Assembly (NCBI GenBank): GCA_016220125.1
Contig: JACRIF010000097.1
Span: forward strand, 1-21,821
Direction of reading: 5' to 3'
Length of the DNA stretch: 21,821 nt
DNA from: Candidatus Peregrinibacteria bacterium
GTDB taxonomy: Bacteria > Patescibacteriota > Gracilibacteria > UM-FILTER-43-11
Every line of letters starts with the position of its first letter. Position 1 is the stretch's first letter. The notes under the pieces were generated by a model. That model had not been told where the DNA came from. It saw only the letters and a program-made list of their open reading frames with translations, and ran no database searches. The translations under genes and the position numbers were made by a program. Shown here piece by piece: positions 8,301-17,300 of this stretch.

Positions 8301-11300
8301 AGGAAGCGGTCGAGCGAGAACAGCACATTGGGCACATGGGGCGCGATGTTCCGGGTGATGTCGTCGGGGACCGACAGATCGCGCTTCAGGTACAAGGCCG
8401 TGCCATCGCTGTACACCACGTTGGAATGCCCTGGCACCCGTGTGGGCACGAACGCCGTCTGGATGATGGCGGGATTGTCGAAATGCGAAATGAACTGCAC
8501 CGCCATACCCGTGGCGGGGTCGACAAGACAGGAGCCCACGCAATTGGCCGTGGAGGAGGAGTCGGAGGAATCGGTGTTCCCGGCCGTTGAACTATTTCCC
8601 GCAGGAGCGGGTGCGGGATTGGCCTGCGCCAAAAGCTTGGAATCGGTCACAATCCTCGCAGGGGATTCCACTGTGGGAGTGACGACTTTTGAATCCGATG
8701 CCGCCAACCTGAAATCAGCGGGCCCCTTCGAAACGCTGACCATGGAATCCTGTCCGCTTTCGGCCAAAGCCAGCAGATTGCCGGATTTTTCGGCCCTGCT
8801 CGCTTCGCTTTCGAGCTTGTCGCTGTAGGCAATCAAATTTCGGCGCGTCTCTTGAACCTTGTCGATCGATTTCGGGGGAGGCAGATGCGCATCGGGAACC
8901 CCCAGCTCGGCCTTGAGGACGCGATAATCGACCGAGGTGCCGTTCATGGAATCGATGACCTTGGCCAGCTGGAGAATTTTCGAATCGATTCCCTCGCCAA
9001 ACAGGGATTTCACATAGGCCACGCGGCTGGTGGTGGACACTGCCGCTTGGGGTTCGCCTTGCACCGCCTGACCCGCAGCCTTCACCGCCTCTTGAGTGGC
9101 TTGGCTGGCCTTGATGATTCCACGGACAATCAGGTCATCCACGGTCTGGCTCAAGGCATTGATCTTGGCCTGGAGCTCGTCAGAAGTGACATTGTTGTCC
9201 TTCGCCCACTTCTCCAACTGCTGAACCCCCTCAAACGGATCCAAGACCCACTGCATGAGATTTTGCTTGAAGAAATCCTCCGTGGCCTGAGACCATTCCT
9301 GGCCCTTCTCCCCCATCGCCTTGCGGGCCGAGGCGATCGTATCGACATAGGCTTGGTTCGCCAGCCTCATCTGATCGCCGTAGAGGGCATCGGTGAGCTC
9401 GTTGAGTTTTTGCTGGTTGCCCGCTTCGATATCCCTGAAGTTCTGGTCGACCCCCTTGAAATAGAGATCCAGTTTGTCCAAGGCCGCTTGGGGATCCAAC
9501 GCATAGTCGAGCGCTGTGCCCAAATCCTTGCCCAAGGCCTGTTTGACGGATGCCTTGGTCTCCTCCAATTTCGCCTTCGCCGCCTCCAACCCCTGCGCGG
9601 CCTTGTTTTCCGCCTCGTTGATCACCCCTTGGATCTTGCCCGCGGCCTGGTCGACCAAGGATTGCGACCCCTCGTTGATGAATTTGGAGAAATCGGTGAT
9701 CGCCCCATTCCAGCCCTTCGCGGCGTCTCCGATGACCTCGAGCGCGGCCTTGAAACGGAGCCCCAGATGGATGGTGGTTTCGATGCGGATTTCATTGAAA
9801 CCCGTGTCGAACGGCTCGATGTCGCCGATCTTAGGCTTGAGGATGTCGAGCGGAGTGAGGTAGGCGGGACGGTTGGTCAGCAAAACCGCGTGGTCTTTCA
9901 AGTATCCCTCGGGAACCGGGGAGAAGGATTTTTTGACCAGACACCACATTTTCAGGATCAAATCGAGCAGATCCATGGGCACTTTCATCTGCTTGCCGAT
10001 ATCGGGCAATTTGGGTGGCGGAGGCAGCGTGGGCAACGTGATGCTGGGGACTCCGGGAAGCGGAGGCAGTTCGGGCAACTTGGGCAGTTCGGGCAAAATC
10101 GGCAACGCCGGCAGGCTGAGCAACAATTGAAGGTCGGACAACGCCGGCAGGTCGGGCAACGTGATCTGGGGGATTTTCGGCAATTTGATCGGTTCGACCA
10201 CAAAATGCACCGTAGGCATTTCAAGATTGAGATTGAGGTCGAAATCGGACATGTCGAGCACCACATCGGGCCACTTGGGGAACTTGATGATCGGAATATC
10301 AGGGATGACCAAACCGAGCAGGGTGATCCATCCGAAATTGGCGTTGCGCTCGTTGGTGCAGGCATCGCAGGCGCTTTCAAAATTGCTGAAAATATCGATG
10401 ATCTTTTTGAAATTTTTCACGACCTCCATGATCGTGGCCACCACCTCCATGTAGCCGACGATCTGGTCCTGGATGGTGCTCAGCCATCCGCCGTACATCT
10501 GGCTTTGGGTATCGAGGATGCAGGCGAACTGGCGGATGTAATCGGCCAACTGGCGCTTGAACAGGATCAAATCCCTGGGGAAATTCATGTAGGACTGGAT
10601 CACGGCCAAATTCTCCTGGAGGCTCTTCACGAAATCATCGAGATTCGCGATGAACATGCTCAAGACCTTGTTGGTGACGCATTCCGAGGTGGTAGCCGTG
10701 GGGTCCGGGCATTGGTATTGCTCCAGAACATCCTTGTAGGATTGGATCTTTCGCTTGTAATACTCCATGTATTTTCCCCCTTCGCGGAGAAAGTCGCCGA
10801 TCTCGGCGGAGGACACCCATGGAATCTTGAAATCCACATTGGTCTCGTTGACCGTGACGAGCGGCAACGAACTGATCACCTGATAGACCTGCTCCAACTG
10901 GTTGTTGACCCCGTTGAAGGTGTCCTCGACGCCTTTCAGCGATGCGGTGGGGGCGGGCGGAAGGCCCAAACCATCCACCTGCTTCTTGAACCGATCCAGG
11001 TCGTCGACAAATTGATTTTGGATGTCGGGCAAAATAACCCGAATGGTGGGCAACGTGAGCAACTTGTTCATGACCTCGAGCAACTCGCGATCAAGCCAAC
11101 TGGCCAGCACACCGCCGATGTTATCGAAACTCCCCACATGGGTATTTCCAAACCCCTTGGCCGGAGGTTCGAATTTCGAAGCTCCGCCCAAATTCACGGC
11201 CAAGCCCACTTCCAATCCGCCTCCGCCCGACTGGCCCTGGGCATTCGCCACATCGGGCGGAATGCCGGAGGCATTGTTCACCGCGGCGATGTCGGAATTG

Positions 11301-14300
11301 GTGTCGCTGATCACGGAATTCGCCGCCTGCATCAGCTTGTTCATGGCGGTTTCCAGCAGCTTGCAGGGAGGCAAGGCCCCCATGGGCAATGCGAACGACA
11401 TGCAGTTTCCGATCGGCGGCGGATAGGGAAGCGGCATGAGTGGCGGAGGCACCGGCGCCTCGCCCATGTACGGCCCCCAGCACAACGCGAGGTCGATGCC
11501 GGCGGTGAGCGTGGGGATCATGTAGAAACGGATCATGGACATGATCGGCCCCTTGACCGTGGTGGCGCCCACGGGAGTCGGCGCAAGGCCGAAGAACGAG
11601 GGCACGGGAATTGGAGGAGCGGGGGGCGCGATCAACGTGGCCGGGAAGGCGATCAAAGGCATGGCGAATGGAATGGCGCCGGGAGCCAGGAACGCCATGT
11701 TGAACGGCATGGGCAGACAGCCGCCCCCAATGCACGACAGACTGCTGATCGTCTTATTGGCCTGGCTCATGCTTTCCTCCGCGCAGGCGGAGGGATCCTG
11801 GGCGCACTGCTCGGGGGTCATGCCCGCCGGCCTGCCGGTGGCATCCAAGCTGCCATCCTTCATCCCGTCGCTCACCGCGCCAATGCCCAAGGCATCGGTG
11901 GCCTCTTTCGCCTTGCTGGAGGCGTTGGGATCGTCGGGATCGATGTCTTTGAGCGCATCGAGTTTTTTCTTTTGCTCCTCGATCAATTTTTCGCTGGAAG
12001 TTTTCTCGCGCGCGGTTGAGGCCACCCGGTAATCCCGGGGTGCCGTGGTGTAATGGGCGATGAGCTGTCCGGTCTTGTTGTAAGGGGGCGACACCATGAT
12101 GTCCGTGAACGCATCGATCGGGGCATTGAAGAGAACCTTAAGATTGTTCTGCGGATTGAATGGGGCTGAATTGCTGAAATAGCGGTTCGTGTCGCTTCGG
12201 CTGTTCAGCACCGCCTCGTAGGTGATCACCGTGGGCCGCGCGGCATTCGGATTCAGGTTCCTGAGGAACATGGCGGAACCCTTTTGCTGCAGACTCATGC
12301 CGCCGCACCCGCCCCCTGAGCATCTCACCGTGTTCCAATCCACGGTGATATTGCTGGGCACCTCATCGGACAACACAATCCCCGACAGGTTTTGGTTGGT
12401 TTGCACGGTGACGGTGTATCGCACTCGCAACGGCACGCCATCGATCACAAAAGGCCTGAAGGGGAACGTGAAATTCGGCATCACAATCGGTTGCGGCCTG
12501 TTGAGGTTTGCCACGGTTTTCGCCACGCTCACGCTGGCCGGACCCGCGTATTCCAGCAACAGCGGATCCTTGATTTTTTTAAGATAAACCGCCGCCTTGG
12601 GGGTGCTCTTCACCGTGGCCTCGTAGGCGATGACCATGGGCGTTCCGGCTTTGGGGCTGAGCTTGGCGAGGAAGAGATAAATATCCTTCGGCTTCACCTG
12701 CATGCCCTCGCATCCGCCTGAGACGCATTTCACGGATTTCGGATCCAGGGACAGCGAATCGGGCACGATGTCGGCGAACACCAAATCGCTGAGGTTGCGA
12801 TCGCTTTGGATCTTGAGCGTGTATTTCAATGCCTCGCCCAGATCCAGATCGGAGTCGGAGGGACGGTCGCGATTCACCACGGTTTTCTCCACCGTGAACC
12901 GGGGGCTCTTTCCCGCCACCTCGTAGTCGGAGAGCGGGGCAAAATAGGTTTCCTTCTTCTCCCCTTCGGCCCACGGCAGTTTCGGAATTTCCGGAGGCTG
13001 GCCACCCTCGGCGGCGGACTGCGTGGCCTCATCCAAGGCCTTCACATGCGCGCGGGCCTCGTCCTCGCTCACATCGCCCGAGGTGTCGCGTTCGGAGAAT
13101 CCTTCGAGCGCGCCAAAATCGGTGGCCGGGGGCGGGGTGATGGTCGGCAATTTGCCACCCGTTCCAGGGGTGGAAGTCGGGGCGGGGCGGGGGGTTGCAG
13201 GAGCGGGATTGGGCTCCGCGGGCTCCACCATGCCCGGATACCGGAGCATGAGACCACCCTTGATATTTTGGCCCAATTTGAGGCTGAACCCATAGTTTCC
13301 GATGAGCACACCGTTCTCCGGGATTTGGTCTTTGGCCAAAAACGGGGGCTTCTTCCCCTGAAGCAACAGTTTCGGAGACTGGTTGTAGAATACGCGGATG
13401 TCGCCTCGGCTGTCCAAGGTGACCAGATCGAGGTAGCCGTCCGCATCCATGTCCTGTTTGAAGAGCTGGTAGATCTGCTTGCCGACCTTGATTTTCTGGT
13501 CGGTGCGGGTGAGCACCTCGGCATCATTGCTCAGGATCGCCAACCTTCCCTCGCGGGTCGCCACCACCAAATCATCGTAGCCGTCGCCCTTGAAGTCGAA
13601 GGCATTGAGGCTCAGCACCCCGTCGGCCAAATAGGCGATGTTTCCCCGATCTCGGATCTGCGGATCGGTGAGTCCCCCCTCAAACAGGCGGATACGGCCG
13701 TCCTTCAGCACCCCGGCGACATCCTGGATGCCATCGGCATTGAAATCGAAATTCGTGAGCGAGACAAAGTCGCTTCCCTGGGTGTCCTGGTAGATTTGGC
13801 GACCGATGGTGTTGTCGTAATTGAGACTGGAGGCGATGGAGGTTTTGAGCGCAACGGTCGGATCGCCGAGCAACACGGCGTTGTAGGGAAGATTGAACAT
13901 GACCGCCTCGCCGATCGGACTTCCTCCCCCGAAACGAAGGAGGTATTTGTTGTCGCCCTCCAATCCGAAATTCTCGGGAAGCTTGGTGCTTTCATCGGGT
14001 TTTTTGGATGCATCGAACAGCACCAACCCCGTGGGATCGAGCGTGCTTTTGCCGGAATAGTCGTTGCGCACGGACAACGCAGGGTCGACGACGACCTCAG
14101 AGGGAAGAATCGTGCGCGGCTTGAAATCGAGCCTCAGCCGGGCCACCTTGGCCGTGGGGCTGGCCAGCACCAACTCGACCAGATCCAAATCGGATTCCTT
14201 GTCGTAAAACAGCTCATACTGCATCTGGCCGAAGCGCAGGCCGTTTTTCGACACGGTGAGCACCCGTTCACCCTGGGAATCCAGGATCACCAAATCCTGC

Positions 14301-17300
14301 CCATCGGGTTCCACCTTGAAGTTCTTATCGGTGAGCTCGACATAGGCCTTTCCGTGAACCGGCAATTGCGACTCGTTCCAAATTTCCACGGCGTCGAAAT
14401 CCAGGGGCGCCTGGAAGCTGGCCAGGGACTTGAATTCCTTTTGGTCGAAGACTTGGAGTCCCAAGGCATTCCCCATGGACCGGGCCAAAATCGCCTGGCG
14501 CGGCTCCGCGGTGGCGATCTTGAAATTGGGCTTGATCGTGACCACGGCGGGCGAGGACGGAGTCTTCATGAAGCCGAACACCGCCTCGGTCTTGCCCGAG
14601 AACAAATGCACCCCACCGAAATAATTTTCCTCCATGAAATTCCCCGCGGGGAAGCCCAGGAACGAGGCGAACAGGGTCTGGGGGAAGGTTTGGCCCCATT
14701 CCGCGGAGGTCACACGGGCGATGATCGGAATTTGGATATCGGCCGACACCAATCCGGGAACCGTCGCCGACAGGCCGAGGGCTCCGGTTTCATTGTGGGT
14801 TTTCACTTGGATTTCCCCACGGCCGTTTTGGATGGGCACCACGCTTGCCACCGCATTCCCGAAAGCCGAGGTTTTGTCGGAGACCGACAGGGTGAGCTCC
14901 CCATTGAAATCCTTCGACACCAACCCATTCACATCCGTCACCGTGACAGGAAGGGTGTTGAGGGTGCCGATGGTCAGGAATTTCGGGGCGCCGATCACCA
15001 CCTTGAAGGGCAGGTTCGGCGGCTGCTCGATTTGAAGCGTTTCGCTCTGGTAATAGGGGTGCACCGTGATCAGATCGATCATGAGGCTGGCGGGATTCGG
15101 GTAAAAAGTCGCCTCGCCCCGGCCATTTTCGATCGTGAGCCGACCGCCATTCACCAACACGCCATCCGCAGGGCGGACCAGGCTCAGGCGCGCCTCGCCG
15201 TTCACATCCGTGATCGGCAGGCCCGTGGGATCGACCACGATCGCCGTGACCTTGTAGGCGGCGCGATTGCCGTCGTTCGTCCGAACCGCCGACAATTTGA
15301 TCGTGGCGCTCTGAACCACGCGGATCGGAACCGGGGGGGCCGCCAGCGCACCCAGCTGGACCGCAATTTGGGTATTCCCGGTGGCTGCGTCCACGAACAA
15401 GTTGGATTTTTCCTCCCCGATGAACACAGGCACGGACCCTTTGTCGAAATGAGCCAAACCCGCGTCGGCGACCTTGAAGGAAAGGGGGTCGTCGAGGAAT
15501 CCGATCACCGGGTCGCCGTCGCTGTTCAGGATCTTGGCCTTGATCGCGGCCTTCTCGCCCTGAACCAACGTTTTGCTTTGCACCGAGACATCGACCCGCA
15601 CGGGCTTGTCCTTGGGGTTGTCGACGGACAACCGGGTGTCATTCATGAGATCAAAGGCGGCCTGCTCCTCTTTGGTGGGCTCGGGCAACGGTTCCGCCGC
15701 GCACGAATTGTCGAGATTCACCATTTGGTCCAACTTGCTGACCTCCTCCTCGATCCAGCATTTCACCGCATCGAACCATTCCCAGATCTCGACTCCGTCG
15801 GATGGGCCGCATTTGGAGGAAGTCTCCCCCTGACCGATGCCGACCGCTCCGGTGGAAGCCGGCGGCGTGGGGGCCGCCGTCTCGGCCTGGGTCGTTTGCC
15901 CCGTGCCCGAGGCGGGTGGCAACGGCTGATGGGAACTGTTCAGGGCGAATTGGAATCCCGTGGCATCGCCATCGGCGACGATTTGCATCGCCTCGTAACC
16001 CTTGGGCTTCACCAACGGCGGGTTCAATGTTTTGCCCGGTTTGGCCTGCGGAACGGGAAGGAAGCTGTCGCGATCCACATATTTTTCGAGAATGGCCTCA
16101 TGCTTCTGGTCAAAACCCAGTTGGCGCCATTGGATGGGCTCGAGCAAATCGGCATTTTGGGCCACGAACTGGCTGATCAGGTTCGCCTGATACCCCAATT
16201 TGGCGTTCAGCTCCTGGTCTTTTTGCTGAACCATTTGCAGAAGGCTGGTGGCGATCTCGGCCGCATTGTCGCCCTTCAGCTTGAAGAAATTGGGGTATTC
16301 GAATGTGAAATGCTGGTTCGAGCGGTCGAACTCCAAATACCGAATCCCATCGATCGGAATTTGCGGGATGGTGAAATTCCCGGCGGCGGCCTTGAGCGTG
16401 CTGTCTTTCGGCTCCGTGTGATGCACCACGCTGTTCACCGGCTTGTACGACGCCTGCACCTCGAATTTGACGTGGTTGTCGGCCAAAGGGGGGAAATTGT
16501 CCCGGTAAAAATGGACAAAATCGTAGGATTTGTCCTTGAGCAACACCTGGATCATTTTCCTCAGGCGTTGATGGGGCAACAACAGGAAATCGGCCGGATC
16601 GGGCACTTGCCCCACCGCATACAAACTCGAAAAATCGAGCTTGATGCGACCATCCGCGACCATGACCCCAAACGCCTCGGAAATGGCATCGGCCAAATTC
16701 ACATTGCCGAAAAAGGGCTCCAATGTTTTCTGGTAAACCTTGGCGAAGAATATGGAGCCGTCAAAAGGGTCGATCCAGGATTCGGGATCGTAAAGGCCCT
16801 TCCGCAACAAGGGCGGATAGGGCAAAAAAGTCATGTGCTCGATCGTGCATTGGTCCGGGGCGGGCGCCACCAGGTTGGCGGGTTTGGGGACCGATGGGTC
16901 GTAGAAATGGAAACCGACCTCCTTTGCGCCCTTCATGTCGTACACCGGCAACACCGCCTCGTCGGGCCGACAGTAGGCTGGATCCGCATTGGCATCCTTT
17001 TCATGGATCACAACCGAGTTGTTGGCCACGCATTTTCCGTAATTGTGATATTCGGGGGTTTCATCCAAAGGCGGGGTTTCCTCCGATTTCAGCACATCGT
17101 TGTGAACCGCTTGGGATTTGGGGATGATGGCCGAATCGGGGTTGTACATGCGATTGGCATCGACCAGCGCCGAATTGTTGTCGAGTGGCGAAACCCCCGG
17201 CAAGAGGGGTTGTCCCCGCCTCAACCCGCATTGATCGGCCGAGTTGATCGAATTGTCCGTGAGGGCCAGAATCTCGGGAGGCAAAAAGGGCATGGTCAGC

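Noticed and set aside
9985..10380. CRISPR-like or tandem DNA array at the periodic stretch near 10.0-10.2 kb
   Set aside because: The periodicity comes from Leu-Pro codons within the open reading frame; there are no uniform repeats with unique spacers.
8852..12019. 1055-codon plus-strand ORF
   Set aside because: Same mirror effect of codon bias; no motifs, promoter or signal peptide.
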